The notes: generated from the sequence alone by a model not told the origin. Counted from the first letter of the stretch, positions 16,686-26,956 are shown. The stretch: 64,000 bases of DNA from Chryseobacterium indologenes (GCA_002439165.1 DJTE01000011.1:50348-114347); one strand, 5' to 3'. Numbers and translations: made by a program.

Positions 16686-19580
16686 CTATTCTCTGTTTTT
16701 TACCAGGATCCAGCCTGTGTATTTTATGGCAGTCTGTTTATTATCAGACTCATTCCAGCCTATTTCATACCAGTAATTTCCGGTGGAAACCTTTGTACTT
16801 CCGTCTAAGGTTCCGTTCCATTTATATCCGTTGGTGCTGTCTGCCTGGAATATTTTAGTCCCATACCGGTCAAAAATATTAAATACAAGGTTTTTCTTGC
16901 CTGCCAGCAAAGAATAATCGATACTGTCGTTGATGCCGTCTCCATTCGGAGTGATTACATTGATCAGATTAGGAATAGTAATTTCAATTTTAACTGGCTC
17001 ACAGTTATAGCTGTCTTTAACATATACCCTGGCATTTCCCCTGGCTACATTGGTAAACACATTGGAATCCTGCCATTGAATGTTATCTGAAGAATACTGA
17101 TAAGGAGGAGTTCCGCCTGATACATGAACAGTAACGGTGCTGTTGGAAATTTCAACCTGAGTCACTACCGGATGTTCTGATGCATATACTTTTACCGTCT
17201 GTTTGGTAATACAGTCTCCGGTCTTCAGTTTTACCCAATACGTTCCTACGCCCACATTTGAGATGGATGGTGTTGTAGCACCTGTGCTCCATTCATAGCC
17301 TGTAAATCCGGGACCTGCATCCAGTGTTGTTTTACCTTCAACACAGATGATCTTATCAGCAAGAATAGCTGACCGTACAGGAGGAAGTACAATAAGAGTG
17401 ACTTCTGCAATAGTATAGCATCCTCTGGCATTGATCACCTTAATGTAAACCACCCCGTTTGGTGCAATATAATTAATAGGATCAAGGATCTCATTGGTTC
17501 CATTATGGGCATCCGTAGGGGAAGGGTAGTATTTTTTTGTGACACCTGTCTGCGTGGTGACATTGGCGGTAGTAAGATTAAATGTAGCCGTAGCCGGATT
17601 TTGTTCTATAAAACAGGATCTCATTGTGAAACTGTTGACGACAGGACTCGAGGATACGGTTAATTTTAACGTTACTTCTTCGCAGTCTGTAAATTCAGGG
17701 TCATTTCCACAGAATTTATAAACGATGGTTTCAAGCCCCTGGAAATTATTATTGGGAGCATAGCTTATAACGCCTGTAACCGGGTCTATCGTCGCAGTAC
17801 CGTTAGCAGGAGGAGTGACGATGGTTACAGATCCCGGAACGAAGGTCTGTGTAGAATGGGTAAAAGCAGGGACAATCTGTTTTACTCCGTTACACATGGT
17901 TTCATTTACGGTAGTCTGTGTGAGGCAGGTGTATACCTTATATACCGGTGTAGTAACCGGAGGGCAGGTGCCCACAGTTATTTTTACGGTATAGTTGCCG
18001 GATTGTACCGGGGTATATGAATTGGCTGTTGCCCCGGGGATGGGATTGTCGTTTCTGTACCACTGGTAAGTTTCAAAGCTGTCGTCCACTTCCAGAATGA
18101 TTCCCGGAATACAGTCTCCGGATTGCTTGGCAATAACGGGAACAGAGGAAAAACCTGCAAAATACCCTCCATATCCTACGGCACCACTTCCACCGGCAAT
18201 ACCGGCAGTCACAGCTTTTGTAGAGGTTACGGTAACATTTCCTGTGATATTGGGTACAGAATAGGAAACCCAGTTATTGGTTCCGCTTACCGGATAAGGC
18301 CCCTGAGCTGCTGGAGGGGTATTTCCGTTCACCGTAACTGCCGCGCCGGCTTCTGTTAAAATATTTAATTTAACGGTATTGGTTGTAGGGGGAAGAATGT
18401 TGATCATCCCTATTTCATCAATTTTTCTGGGCAAAAAACAGTTGAGGGGCGGAATATAATTGAACCCACCGGTAGCAGCCTGAGAATCATTGGCCACCCC
18501 TGCCAGTAGCTGATAGACGTACACATTTTTTGTCGTTCTGATGTACATATTGTAATGGTTGTTGCCCTGATTGATATAATTGGTATTCGATATTTCATTC
18601 ACCCTGTAACTTTGTCCTTCATTAAGCGTGGCCGCAGGGGTCGCTGCATTATTGATGAATACCTGAGTATTGTTTTCAGTAGCAATGATAAGGGCATCTT
18701 CCATCCGTTCATTAATGTTGGCATTTCCTTTTACTATTACAAACTCATTTCCTAATCGGTCTACGGGAACAGACTGGTCCATGATAATATCCGTTCCGAA
18801 GCCCAGAAAAGAGCTGGTGGAAAGAGAAAACTGGCCGTTAAAATTTCCATTGGTAACCGAAACAGGTTTGTCTGCCACGATTTTGGCACCGATGAATCCT
18901 TTACGGTTCTGTACTATTTCGCCATCTCCTTCAATAATATATGACTGGCCTTTGTTCAGTATAAAAGTTATAGAGGGGTTGGTAATTCCGGTGGTATTGT
19001 TGGAAAATCTTACATCAGGGGAATACCCGGAAACGGTAACAGTTGTATTATCTTCTGTGGCCAGAATTCCGGTGGTAAAGTTTATTCCGCTTGAGTTGGA
19101 TTGGGTTATCGGGGAGGTTGCAACATAAAACAGTCTGCCTATTCCGGCTTTTCCTTTGGACGTTAATATTTCAGCATGATTCAGTGACGAAAATCTGAAC
19201 GTAACAAAGTAGGGCTTGCTGCCTTTGGTATACAGCCCCATTCTGACAGGCTTGAATAAATCTGCCTGGGAAGTGGTCATCATATTCTGAAAAGGAACAT
19301 TGAAGACCTGTGGATTCCCTTTGCTCACATTAACGGTACCAATAAGAACATTATTGCTGTATATTTCAACAGGAAAAGGTGTGGTAGAGTCTGTGGAAAA
19401 ATATAAACCCTGCTGCTCGGCGGCATTGGTGTTTCTTTTCATCATCGGTGCAAACCAATGCTCTGTATCTCTCTGAGCATATACCATGTCTAAGGCAAAC
19501 AGCATCAGAAGGAAAAAGGTGAGTTTTTGAAAAAGCAAAAGAAAAATCTGCTTTTTACAAGGAAGTAGTTTTTTTACCAT
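16686..19580 (-). CDS. Giant secreted protein, IgGFc-binding-like N-terminus, T9SS type B sorting domain (copy B1)
   Basis: 964 residues. The N-terminus is long (about 35 residues to 'MVYAQ'), with two hydrophobic stretches and a basic start; a later start is possible but no better ATG stands out. HWFAPM follows. The same IgGFc-binding-like region contains 'ATEDNTTVTVSGY', 'VTNGNFNGQF' and 'MDQSVPVDRLGNEFV'. One Ig-like module ('VTIVTPPANGTATIDP') and a GGTPPYQYS repeat precede the T9SS type B domain (TPNGDGIND). It lacks both Asp-cluster modules of copies A1 and A2. It is closest to copy B2 in length and domain order. Expected at the surface via T9SS; ligand unknown. The promoter candidate lies about 207 bases upstream, implying a long leader. 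Confidence 0.88.
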   Translation of the reverse strand: MVKKLLPCKKQIFLLLFQKLTFFLLMLFALDMVYAQRDTEHWFAPMMKRNTNAAEQQGLYFSTDSTTPFPVEIYSNNVLIGTVNVSKGNPQVFNVPFQNMMTTSQADLFKPVRMGLYTKGSKPYFVTFRFSSLNHAEILTSKGKAGIGRLFYVATSPITQSNSSGINFTTGILATEDNTTVTVSGYSPDVRFSNNTTGITNPSITFILNKGQSYIIEGDGEIVQNRKGFIGAKIVADKPVSVTNGNFNGQFSLSTSSFLGFGTDIIMDQSVPVDRLGNEFVIVKGNANINERMEDALIIATENNTQVFINNAATPAATLNEGQSYRVNEISNTNYINQGNNHYNMYIRTTKNVYVYQLLAGVANDSQAATGGFNYIPPLNCFLPRKIDEIGMINILPPTTNTVKLNILTEAGAAVTVNGNTPPAAQGPYPVSGTNNWVSYSVPNITGNVTVTSTKAVTAGIAGGSGAVGYGGYFAGFSSVPVIAKQSGDCIPGIILEVDDSFETYQWYRNDNPIPGATANSYTPVQSGNYTVKITVGTCPPVTTPVYKVYTCLTQTTVNETMCNGVKQIVPAFTHSTQTFVPGSVTIVTPPANGTATIDPVTGVISYAPNNNFQGLETIVYKFCGNDPEFTDCEEVTLKLTVSSSPVVNSFTMRSCFIEQNPATATFNLTTANVTTQTGVTKKYYPSPTDAHNGTNEILDPINYIAPNGVVYIKVINARGCYTIAEVTLIVLPPVRSAILADKIICVEGKTTLDAGPGFTGYEWSTGATTPSISNVGVGTYWVKLKTGDCITKQTVKVYASEHPVVTQVEISNSTVTVHVSGGTPPYQYSSDNIQWQDSNVFTNVARGNARVYVKDSYNCEPVKIEITIPNLINVITPNGDGINDSIDYSLLAGKKNLVFNIFDRYGTKIFQADSTNGYKWNGTLDGSTKVSTGNYWYEIGWNESDNKQTAIKYTGWILVKNRE

Positions 19581-19786
19581 ATTTAGAATTTTTTATAAAT
19601 AATTTTCATTTTATTAGATCACAAAAAGACAGTAATGAAATGATGACTCAGACAAAGCATTTCATGATATAAGTTTTTTAGCTTTAATGAGAAAATAATG
19701 AGATAGGGAAAAATAATATTTTGATAAAAAATAGCAATCTGCTAATAAATATGTTTGTTTTCATCAGAGTAAGGTTAAGTTTTTTA
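19581..19786. other. Intergenic leader region of copy B1
   Basis: AT-rich, no gene seen. If the -7 box at 19787-19794 is used, this is an untranslated leader of about 200 bases, much longer than for the other three copies. Confidence 0.45.
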
Positions 19787-19794
19787 CAAATATA
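19787..19794 (-). promoter_or_regulatory. Candidate -7 box (TAnnTTTG) for copy B1
   Basis: TATATTTG on the minus strand, the nearest exact match, 206 bases from the ATG at 19580. Distance makes it less certain than its neighbours. Confidence 0.4.
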
Positions 19795-19850
19795 TCATAA
19801 TTAATGATCGATTTTTAGGAAATGTTTAAAATGTTTGAATTTTGTTAATA

Positions 19851-19880
19851 AAAAAACCACGATATATAATCGTGGTTTAA
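19851..19880. terminator. Bidirectional terminator after copy B2
   Basis: ccacgat / atcgtgg stem with 5-base loop, A-run before and T's after, just past the stop at 19903. The shared CCACGA..TCGTGG ends with the B1 terminator suggest duplication of gene plus terminator. Confidence 0.85.
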
Positions 19881-19902
19881 ATATTCATATTAAATAATGA
19901 GT

Positions 19903-22803
19903 TTATTCTATATTTTTAACTAAGACCCATCCTGTATATTTAATCGGAGTTTTTTCTTTGTTAGATTCATTCCAATTGATGTGATACCAGTAGGTTCCGG
20001 TGAGTATTTTTTTGTCAAAATGTTTTCCGTCCCATTTGTAGTTATTAAACTTATCTCCGGTGAAAACCTTGTTTCCGTATCGGTCGTAAATCATGAAAGA
20101 AAGATTTTCTTTATAAGACAGCTCACTATAATCGATGTAATCATTTTTATTATCACCGTTTGGAGTAATGGCATTGATCAGGTTCGGAACGGTAACTTCC
20201 ACAGAAGTAGGATTACAGTTGTAAGCATCTTTCACATAGAATGTATGCTGACCTCTGGTCATTCCCGTAAATACGTTGGAATCCTGCCAGTTGGTAGGTG
20301 TGTCTACCGCATATTTATATGGTGCTTTTCCTCCGTTTGCTATTACTGTCACCGTGGTATTTGAAATTTCAATCTTGGAAATCACAGGATCTTCAGCTTT
20401 TCTTACTCTTACCACCTGTGTTAGGAAGCATCCGTTTTTCTTCAGTATTACGGAATATTCTCCAACACCAACCCCCTGAATAGAGGAAGTTGTTGCTCCG
20501 GTATTCCACAGGTAGGATTCATATCCGGGACCTGCATCCAGATTGGTTCTGCTGTCGATACAAATATACTGATCTACCAGTAAAGGTGATTTTCTGATAG
20601 GAAGCGGAGTAAGCGTAATTTTTGAAACAGCCATACATCCTTCAACAGTTGTTACTTTAACGAAAACAACACCTCCGGTAGCAGGGAAATTTTCAGGAGT
20701 GGTAATTTCATTGGTTCCTGCATTAAGATCAGCCATTGTACGGTAATACTTTTTAATGGCTAACGCATAATCTGTAATATTGGCTTTCGTAAGATCAAAA
20801 TAGGCATAAGGGGCTACATCATACCAACAGGCCGTAATCTCTGCATCTTTTACTACGAAAGGAACTACGGTAAGGTTTAAAGTGATCTGTTCACAATCTG
20901 TAAATTCAGCATCGTTGCCACAGAATTTATAGACAATTTTATCCGAACCGTTGAAATTGGCTGTGGGAGTGTAGGTAATCGTTCCGTTAGGATTAACGAC
21001 TGCCGTCCCATTGGTAGGCGGTGTAATGATCACTACGGTACCCGGCACCGGAGTCTGTGATGAAGATGTAAATGCTGGAGTAATTACTTTGGCTGCACAG
21101 ATATTAAGAGCCTGAGTAGTTTCTTTTAAACAGCTGAATACTTTATAAACAGCAGTGGTAAGAGGTGGGCAGGTTCCCATGCTTACTCTTACAGTATAGT
21201 TTCCTGAAAGGGTAGGAGCATATACGTTGGTGGTTGCCCCCACAATGATATTTCCGTTTCTGAACCACTGATACCCTTCATAGCTGTCATCCACTTCCAG
21301 GATAATCCCCGGAGCACATTCTCCGGAACGCTTTGTAATGACAGGAATTGAAGAGAAACCGGCAAAATAACCGCCATATCCAACGGCTCCACTTCCTGCG
21401 GCAATCCCTGCGGTAACGGCTTTTGTTGAGGTAACGGTAACGTTTCCGGTAACATTAGGTATAGAGTAGGACACCCACGCGGTAGTTCCGGCTACGGGAA
21501 AAGGTCCCTGTGCTGCGGTAGGAGTGGTAGGCGGTGCTCCGTTGGCCGTAACGGTAACGGTAGCTCCCGTTTCGGTAAGAATATTTAATTTTACATTTTT
21601 GGCTCCACTGTTGATGGTTTCCGGAAGTTCTTCTATTTTTCCTATTTCATCAATCCTTCTCGGAAGGAAACAGTTCAGTGGCGGAATATAGTTGAATCCA
21701 ACCGTAGGAACAGGGTTAACAGGAGCCCCTGCCAGCATCTGGTACACATATACATTTTTAGAAGTTTTAATGTGCATATTCAGATGTCCGCTTCCCTGGT
21801 CAATATAAGGATTAACAAATGTACCGTTGGGACCCTGGCCCGCTCTCATCCATTGTCCTTCGTTGAGGACCTGAACAGGAGAGCCTGATCCGTTCAGGTA
21901 TACTTCTGTATTGTTTTCGGTAGCCACGATAAGAGCATCTTCTATCCCGTCCGTAGTACTTCCATTTCCTTTTACCATGATGAATTCATTTCCTAACCTG
22001 TTGACGGGCACGGACTGGTCCATTACGATATCTGAGGAAAGTGCTGTGGTAGCAGGAAGAGCAAACTGCCCGTTGAAGTTTCCATTGGTGACCGAAATAG
22101 GTTTGTTCGATTCTATTTTGGAACCGATAAATCCGGATGCGTTGGCTGCAGTGGTATTTGAGCTGTTCATCTGCCCTTCAATAATATAGGACTGTCCTTT
22201 ATTGAGGGTGATATTCATGGTAGGAACAGTAGCTCCCGTAGTACCATTGGTAAACAGAACTCCCGCATTATATCCTGTAACGGTAACGGTTGTATTGTCT
22301 TCCGTAGCCATAATTCCGGTAGTGAAATTAAGGTACATCATCAGGCCTGATGAGGCAAGAATCGGAGCGGTTACAGCATAAAACTTGGTTCCGATACCGG
22401 CTTTACCTTTAGAGGTCAATATTTCCCCGTGGTTGGTTACACTGAATCTGTAGTTTGCAAAAAAAGGTTTGGTCCCTTTCACGTACAACCCCATGTTTAC
22501 AGGCTTGAATAATTCCGTGGAATTTGAAGTGACCATTTTTGCGGTTTCTACATCATATGTTTTAGGATCCCCTTTACTGATCGTTCTTGTTGCCAGCAAT
22601 TGGTAGCCTGTGGCATTCCGGCTGTATATTTCCACATCAAAAGGAGTGGTAGAATCCGTAGACAAATATAAAGCCTGTTTAGCCGATGAAAGCGCGCCTG
22701 ATCTTGCTGCCATAGGAGCAAACCAGTGCTCGGTGTCCCTTTGTGCAAGAACCATATTTGCCGTCAGAAAAACCAATACTAAGCTGAGTAAAAATCTTTT
22801 CAT
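19903..22803 (-). CDS. Giant secreted protein, IgGFc-binding-like N-terminus, T9SS type B sorting domain (copy B2)
   Basis: 966 residues. The signal peptide ends at 'NMVLAQ', then RDTEHWFAPM. An IgGFc-binding-like region follows with 'ATEDNTTVTVTGYNAGV', 'VTNGNFNGQF' and 'MDQSVPVNRLGNEF', then an Ig-like module ('VVIITPPTNGTAVVNP'). The SprB-like repeat is slightly diverged (GGKAPYKYA), and the last 85 residues form the T9SS type B domain (TPNGDNKNDYIDYS). As in B1, the Asp-cluster modules are absent. The C-terminus is richer in Lys/Asn than that of the others. It is presumably a surface or released adhesin-like protein, with its own promoter and terminator, so copies can be expressed independently. 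Confidence 0.88.
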   Translation of the reverse strand: MKRFLLSLVLVFLTANMVLAQRDTEHWFAPMAARSGALSSAKQALYLSTDSTTPFDVEIYSRNATGYQLLATRTISKGDPKTYDVETAKMVTSNSTELFKPVNMGLYVKGTKPFFANYRFSVTNHGEILTSKGKAGIGTKFYAVTAPILASSGLMMYLNFTTGIMATEDNTTVTVTGYNAGVLFTNGTTGATVPTMNITLNKGQSYIIEGQMNSSNTTAANASGFIGSKIESNKPISVTNGNFNGQFALPATTALSSDIVMDQSVPVNRLGNEFIMVKGNGSTTDGIEDALIVATENNTEVYLNGSGSPVQVLNEGQWMRAGQGPNGTFVNPYIDQGSGHLNMHIKTSKNVYVYQMLAGAPVNPVPTVGFNYIPPLNCFLPRRIDEIGKIEELPETINSGAKNVKLNILTETGATVTVTANGAPPTTPTAAQGPFPVAGTTAWVSYSIPNVTGNVTVTSTKAVTAGIAAGSGAVGYGGYFAGFSSIPVITKRSGECAPGIILEVDDSYEGYQWFRNGNIIVGATTNVYAPTLSGNYTVRVSMGTCPPLTTAVYKVFSCLKETTQALNICAAKVITPAFTSSSQTPVPGTVVIITPPTNGTAVVNPNGTITYTPTANFNGSDKIVYKFCGNDAEFTDCEQITLNLTVVPFVVKDAEITACWYDVAPYAYFDLTKANITDYALAIKKYYRTMADLNAGTNEITTPENFPATGGVVFVKVTTVEGCMAVSKITLTPLPIRKSPLLVDQYICIDSRTNLDAGPGYESYLWNTGATTSSIQGVGVGEYSVILKKNGCFLTQVVRVRKAEDPVISKIEISNTTVTVIANGGKAPYKYAVDTPTNWQDSNVFTGMTRGQHTFYVKDAYNCNPTSVEVTVPNLINAITPNGDNKNDYIDYSELSYKENLSFMIYDRYGNKVFTGDKFNNYKWDGKHFDKKILTGTYWYHINWNESNKEKTPIKYTGWVLVKNIE

Positions 22804-22825
22804 ATGTATGGAATTAGGATTTCTA

Positions 22826-22833
22826 CAAAATTA
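22826..22833 (-). promoter_or_regulatory. -7 box (TAnnTTTG) for copy B2
   Basis: TAATTTTG on the minus strand, 22 bases upstream of the ATG at 22803. Confidence 0.65.
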
Positions 22834-22865
22834 AAATAATATTTCAAATAGCGTTAGTGAAATGT

Positions 22866-22884
22866 AAATAAAAGTTAATTTTTA
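22866..22884 (-). terminator. Weak AT hairpin after copy A2
   Basis: aataaaa / ttttatt with a short loop, directly before the stop at 22885. Weak; read-through into copy B2 is possible. Confidence 0.35.
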
Positions 22885-25800
22885 TTATCGATTTTTAATT
22901 AAAAGCCATCCGGAGTAAGAAACTGATAATTTAGTGTCCGGTTCCGTCCATCGTAATACATACCAGTAAGTTCCGGTTGGAATACTTCGCCCGCTCACTT
23001 TGCCGTCCCAGATGTAATTTTTATCTGCAGAGCGGTAAACAGAAGCTCCGTAACGGTCGGCAACCTCTATGCTTACATTTTCTTTTATTTTCAGCTCAGA
23101 ATAATTAAGAACATCATTGATTCCGTCTCCGTTTGGAGTGATGGTATTCACAAGGTTGATTACCAGAAACTCTTTCGTAACAGGAAGACATCCGTCGGCT
23201 CCCAGTACATATACTTTATGAATCCCTCTGGACAAGCCCGGGAAGACATTCGACGGCTGATAATTGATTCCGTCAAGGGAATACTGATAAGGAGGTGTAC
23301 CTCCGGTTACATATACTGTTGCTGTTGACCCGAACATGTCTATTCTTGTAATAACAGGAGCCTGTGCGGTCGTTACGTTTACAGTCTGGCGGTATACACA
23401 TCCGTTGAATCCAAGATCTACATAATAATTTCCAGGCCCCACTGCGATGGTTGGAGTGGTAGCCCCGGTACTCCATAGATAAGACGTGAATCCCGGGCCA
23501 GGATCAAGTACTACTCTTTCAGTAGAACACACTACCTGGTCATGCAGTCTTTCAGATTTTTTAGGCGTTTTTAAAGTCAGTTTAAGAGTACCGGTATTAG
23601 GACATCCTGTGGAACTCTGGAACCTTACATAGAAAGTATGTACGGAAGTAATATTCTGATTGGGCGAAATTGCTCCTGTACCTGCCTGTGCATTGGCCAA
23701 TGTAGAATAGAATGACAGAATGACGTTAGGGTCCAGTGTAAATAAATTCTTATAGTCATTAAGATTTACAGATTCAGATCCGCTAAGGTCATTATCACAG
23801 ATATCGGCAACTGCATTTGCGGTGATCAGCGGGATTTTGCCTCCTATTGTAAAATTAATCTGTCCGAAAGCAGAAGGGCAGTCGCTTACATTGGAAAATA
23901 CCCTTACATATACCGTTGTATTGGCCGTGTACGTCCAGTTCGAAGGAAGATTGCTATTATTTCCTGCATTGGCATCTGCCTGGGTAAGGTAATATTTTAC
24001 GGTGAAGTTGGCAGAATTGGCAACGATCTGTGGAGTTACGTTATTGAAATTTACATTGATAATTCCATCAAAATCATCATCACAGAAACTCGCATTGAAA
24101 TTCGCTGTATTGATATTTGGAGAGAGGTTTTGCGTTAAAGTAATCTGTGCTGTTTTTGTACATCCGAAGGAAGAGACAACATTTACATAGATTATTCCCG
24201 GCGGACCTGTATAGGTCGCTGGGCTGGCAATCTGCCCTGTTAAATTAGCATTGGTAAAATACGTTGCCGTAGTTCCCGCATCCGGGGAAACAACAGCTGT
24301 GGTAAGGTTATAGGTTCCGTTTCCGTTAGTTGCGGCACATGATGCCAGGGTGGCGTCCTGAGTCTGCAGAACATCTATATTGATATTGACTTTGAAATAT
24401 TCAAAATCAGCAGGATTCCCATTCCCCTGAATGTAGTAAGTAAATGTATCTGTTGCATCAGCCGTGAGACCAGGGTTGGGTGTGTATGTAATCTGTCCGT
24501 TGGCAGGGTTTACAGATACCGTCCCGTTGGCAGGCTGTACAATGATGCTGGTCTGTGAAATATTAACAGGCTGTGTTGAGCTTGTAAATACCGGAGTAAT
24601 CACTTTGGTATTACACGATCCTATATTATAGGTGGTTGTGGAGATCGGGGGACATAATGTATATTCATATTCATAAGTCATCCTGGATTCACAGTTGTTT
24701 TTTGTGATATAGCAGGTATAAGTTCCTGCTCCGTACAGTTCAGGATTGATGAAGTAGGTAGTGGCTCCGTTAATCGGATTCCCGTTAAAATACCATTGAT
24801 AAGAATCATAGCTGCTGTCCACCTCAAGACGAACTCCCGTATAACAGTCGCCTGTTTTGGTAATCGCCGGAACAGAAGAGAATCCTGCAAAATAACCTCC
24901 GTATCCTACTGCACCGTCACCGGCTGCGATTCCAGCTGTTACAGGTTTGGTAGAAGTTACCGTTATATTATTGGAAACATTCTGAATAGAATAAGTTACC
25001 CAGTTTGGGTTTCCGGTAACAGGATAAGGACCGGTAGCGGCGGCAGGCGTGGCTCCGTTAAAGGTTACCGTTGCTCCTGTCTGGGTAATGATATTTAGCT
25101 TGGTATCAAAATAATCGGTGCCAATTTTGTTGATGAAGCCAATTTCATTGATTTCTTTGGGAAGAAAGCAGCTTAACGGCGGGATAAAGTTCATTCCTCC
25201 GGTTGCGTAAACGGTACTTCCGGAAGTTCCTGCAAGAAGCTGATATACATACACATTATTGTTGGAGGAAATACTCATATTATTTCCTGTGGCACTGTAA
25301 TTGGTTCCCGTAATGATGCGGTGTTCGCCGGCATTAAGTGTGTAGGTATTACCGGAATTTCCATTGACAGTAAGTACAGTACCGTCTACCGTTCCGATAA
25401 CCAGGGCCGCTTCCATTCCGGAGGCAGCGGGTCCGTTTCCTTTTACCAGCACAAAATCTTTCCCCAGTCTTTCTACCGGAACAGCCTGATCCATCAGTAC
25501 ATCCACATTCGTGCTGTTTTGGGTAGTATAGATACTGTTAAAGTTTCCGTTTGTAACAGAAATGGGCTTGTTAGCCGTAATCTTTGCACCGATCAGACCT
25601 CTCAAATTGGCAGTGGAGAGTGTACTTTTAGCCTCAATGATATAAGATTTACCCTTATTCAGGGTAACTGTTCTTGAAGGAGCTGAAATTCCGTCAGAGA
25701 AAACAACCCCGGGATTATATCCGGATAATGTTACGGTTGTATTATCTTCTGTGGCAGTAATTCCTACCGTTGAATTCACATGGTCTTTTGCCGAAGTAAC

Positions 25801-26220
25801 AGGAGCTGTTCCAACGAAAAAGTTTTTTCCGATACCCGCCAATCCTTTTGAGGTAATGATTTCAGCCTGGTTTGGAACTGTAAACCTGAAATTGGCAAAG
25901 AATTTTTTGTTTCCTTTTACATATAATCCCATAGAATTGGGCGTAAAAAGATTAGACAGGGTGGAAGCAATCATGTACTGATAAGGAACGGTTACCTGAA
26001 CCGGATTTCCTTTGCTTACCTGTACTGTGGAAAATACAGTATTGTTGTTGTAAACCTGTACCTGGAAAGGAGTTGTTTCGTTGGTAGACAGGTATAAATA
26101 ACACTTAGGAGTTCCCTGAAGAGAACTTGCGGACATTGGAGCAAACCAGTGCTCCGTATCTAATTGCGCATTAACTAATAAACAGAAAAATGTACAAAAA
26201 GCGAGTAGAAATTTTTTCAT
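22885..26220 (-). CDS. Giant secreted protein, IgGFc-binding-like N-terminus, T9SS type B sorting domain (copy A2)
   Basis: 1111 residues. The signal peptide ends near 'LLVNAQ', then LDTEHWFAPM. The IgGFc-binding-like half has 'ATEDNTTVTLSGYNPGV', 'VTNGNFNS' and 'MDQAVPVERLGKDFV'. An Ig-like module is followed by two Asp-cluster modules (FCDDDFDG near 710; ICDNDLSG near 805). A SprB-like GGTPPYQYSLDG repeat precedes the T9SS type B domain (TPNGDGINDVLNYS). Module order matches copy A1 rather than the adjacent B copies. As first gene of the array with its own promoter, it may be the ancestral copy, but order of duplication cannot be read from sequence alone. Surface adhesion or matrix formation is inferred; ligand unknown. 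Confidence 0.88.
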   Translation of the reverse strand: MKKFLLAFCTFFCLLVNAQLDTEHWFAPMSASSLQGTPKCYLYLSTNETTPFQVQVYNNNTVFSTVQVSKGNPVQVTVPYQYMIASTLSNLFTPNSMGLYVKGNKKFFANFRFTVPNQAEIITSKGLAGIGKNFFVGTAPVTSAKDHVNSTVGITATEDNTTVTLSGYNPGVVFSDGISAPSRTVTLNKGKSYIIEAKSTLSTANLRGLIGAKITANKPISVTNGNFNSIYTTQNSTNVDVLMDQAVPVERLGKDFVLVKGNGPAASGMEAALVIGTVDGTVLTVNGNSGNTYTLNAGEHRIITGTNYSATGNNMSISSNNNVYVYQLLAGTSGSTVYATGGMNFIPPLSCFLPKEINEIGFINKIGTDYFDTKLNIITQTGATVTFNGATPAAATGPYPVTGNPNWVTYSIQNVSNNITVTSTKPVTAGIAAGDGAVGYGGYFAGFSSVPAITKTGDCYTGVRLEVDSSYDSYQWYFNGNPINGATTYFINPELYGAGTYTCYITKNNCESRMTYEYEYTLCPPISTTTYNIGSCNTKVITPVFTSSTQPVNISQTSIIVQPANGTVSVNPANGQITYTPNPGLTADATDTFTYYIQGNGNPADFEYFKVNINIDVLQTQDATLASCAATNGNGTYNLTTAVVSPDAGTTATYFTNANLTGQIASPATYTGPPGIIYVNVVSSFGCTKTAQITLTQNLSPNINTANFNASFCDDDFDGIINVNFNNVTPQIVANSANFTVKYYLTQADANAGNNSNLPSNWTYTANTTVYVRVFSNVSDCPSAFGQINFTIGGKIPLITANAVADICDNDLSGSESVNLNDYKNLFTLDPNVILSFYSTLANAQAGTGAISPNQNITSVHTFYVRFQSSTGCPNTGTLKLTLKTPKKSERLHDQVVCSTERVVLDPGPGFTSYLWSTGATTPTIAVGPGNYYVDLGFNGCVYRQTVNVTTAQAPVITRIDMFGSTATVYVTGGTPPYQYSLDGINYQPSNVFPGLSRGIHKVYVLGADGCLPVTKEFLVINLVNTITPNGDGINDVLNYSELKIKENVSIEVADRYGASVYRSADKNYIWDGKVSGRSIPTGTYWYVLRWTEPDTKLSVSYSGWLLIKNR

Positions 26221-26238
26221 GCGTTACTATAAGGGCCG

Positions 26239-26246
26239 CAAATTTA
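26239..26246 (-). promoter_or_regulatory. -7 box (TAnnTTTG) for copy A2
   Basis: TAAATTTG followed by C on the minus strand, 18 bases upstream of the ATG at 26220. Confidence 0.7.
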
Positions 26247-26451
26247 AGCATTAATAATCAATTTTTTATAGAAAAAAATCAAACAATTGATCTTTATTAT
26301 GGTATTGCTGAATATTTAAAATTTACGTCATATTTTGTTAACACCAATAAATGATCTTTTTTATGCTTTACCCACTGTAATGCAGGAAGGTTCCGGTTAA
26401 TATATATATCTGTTAAGCTGAAGGCCGGTAATACTCTTTCTTTTTTTTAAC

Positions 26452-26901
26452 CTATTTTTTCTTCAGTTTATCTATAACCGCTAAAAGTGATTTGCGGTTT
26501 TTGGCTGTATGGTAAAATGCGGGCAGTTTTTCCAGCAGCGTAAAGTGAGTACGGTCTTTATGCTCCCGGAGACCGGCCGCAATGTAGTTTTCCAGATATT
26601 CCAGATGGCTGCCGTTATAAGCACAGAATATACCTTCTTTAAAAGTGTGCTGCAGCCATAACTCTGCTCCGAAATAAACGTGGGCAGCTCTTATGCTGAG
26701 GGCTTTGGAGCCGGAAATACAGACTTCCATCGAAATGTCTTTATTATAGCCGCATTCAGGACAGTACAGTCTTGCTTTTCTCTGTTCCATGTCAGTTTTG
26801 GCAAATGCTTTATGTTCGCAAACGGGGCAGACTATCCAGACTTCATTGTAGAAATCGGAGACTGTTTTATTCTGGTCGGCGAAACGGTTTTTCTCAGACA
26901 T
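26452..26901 (-). CDS. Zinc-ribbon protein of unknown function
   Basis: This 149-residue cytoplasmic protein has a four-cysteine zinc ribbon (C25-x2-C28 ... C47-x2-C50, as CPVC and CPEC). The C-terminal half is helical ('LEYLENYIAAGLREH', 'LLEKLPAFYHTAKNRKSLLAVIDKLKKK'). The aromatic 'ELWLQHTF...FCAYNGSHLEYLENYI' block is shared with a widespread group of small bacterial proteins, sometimes labelled TFIIB-type zinc ribbon. No enzymatic motif is visible. It lies alone upstream of the adhesin array with a 231-base gap. Nucleic-acid binding is only a guess from the ribbon. Confidence 0.65.
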   Translation of the reverse strand: MSEKNRFADQNKTVSDFYNEVWIVCPVCEHKAFAKTDMEQRKARLYCPECGYNKDISMEVCISGSKALSIRAAHVYFGAELWLQHTFKEGIFCAYNGSHLEYLENYIAAGLREHKDRTHFTLLEKLPAFYHTAKNRKSLLAVIDKLKKK

Positions 26902-26956
26902 TTTTCTGTTAAATAATAGTTTTTAATGGATGTTGTTTGATATCGGATTTTGTTTT

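Noticed and set aside
13187..26220. True IgG-binding function for the four large proteins
   Set aside because: The label comes from the N-terminal family only; nothing in the sequence shows an antibody ligand.
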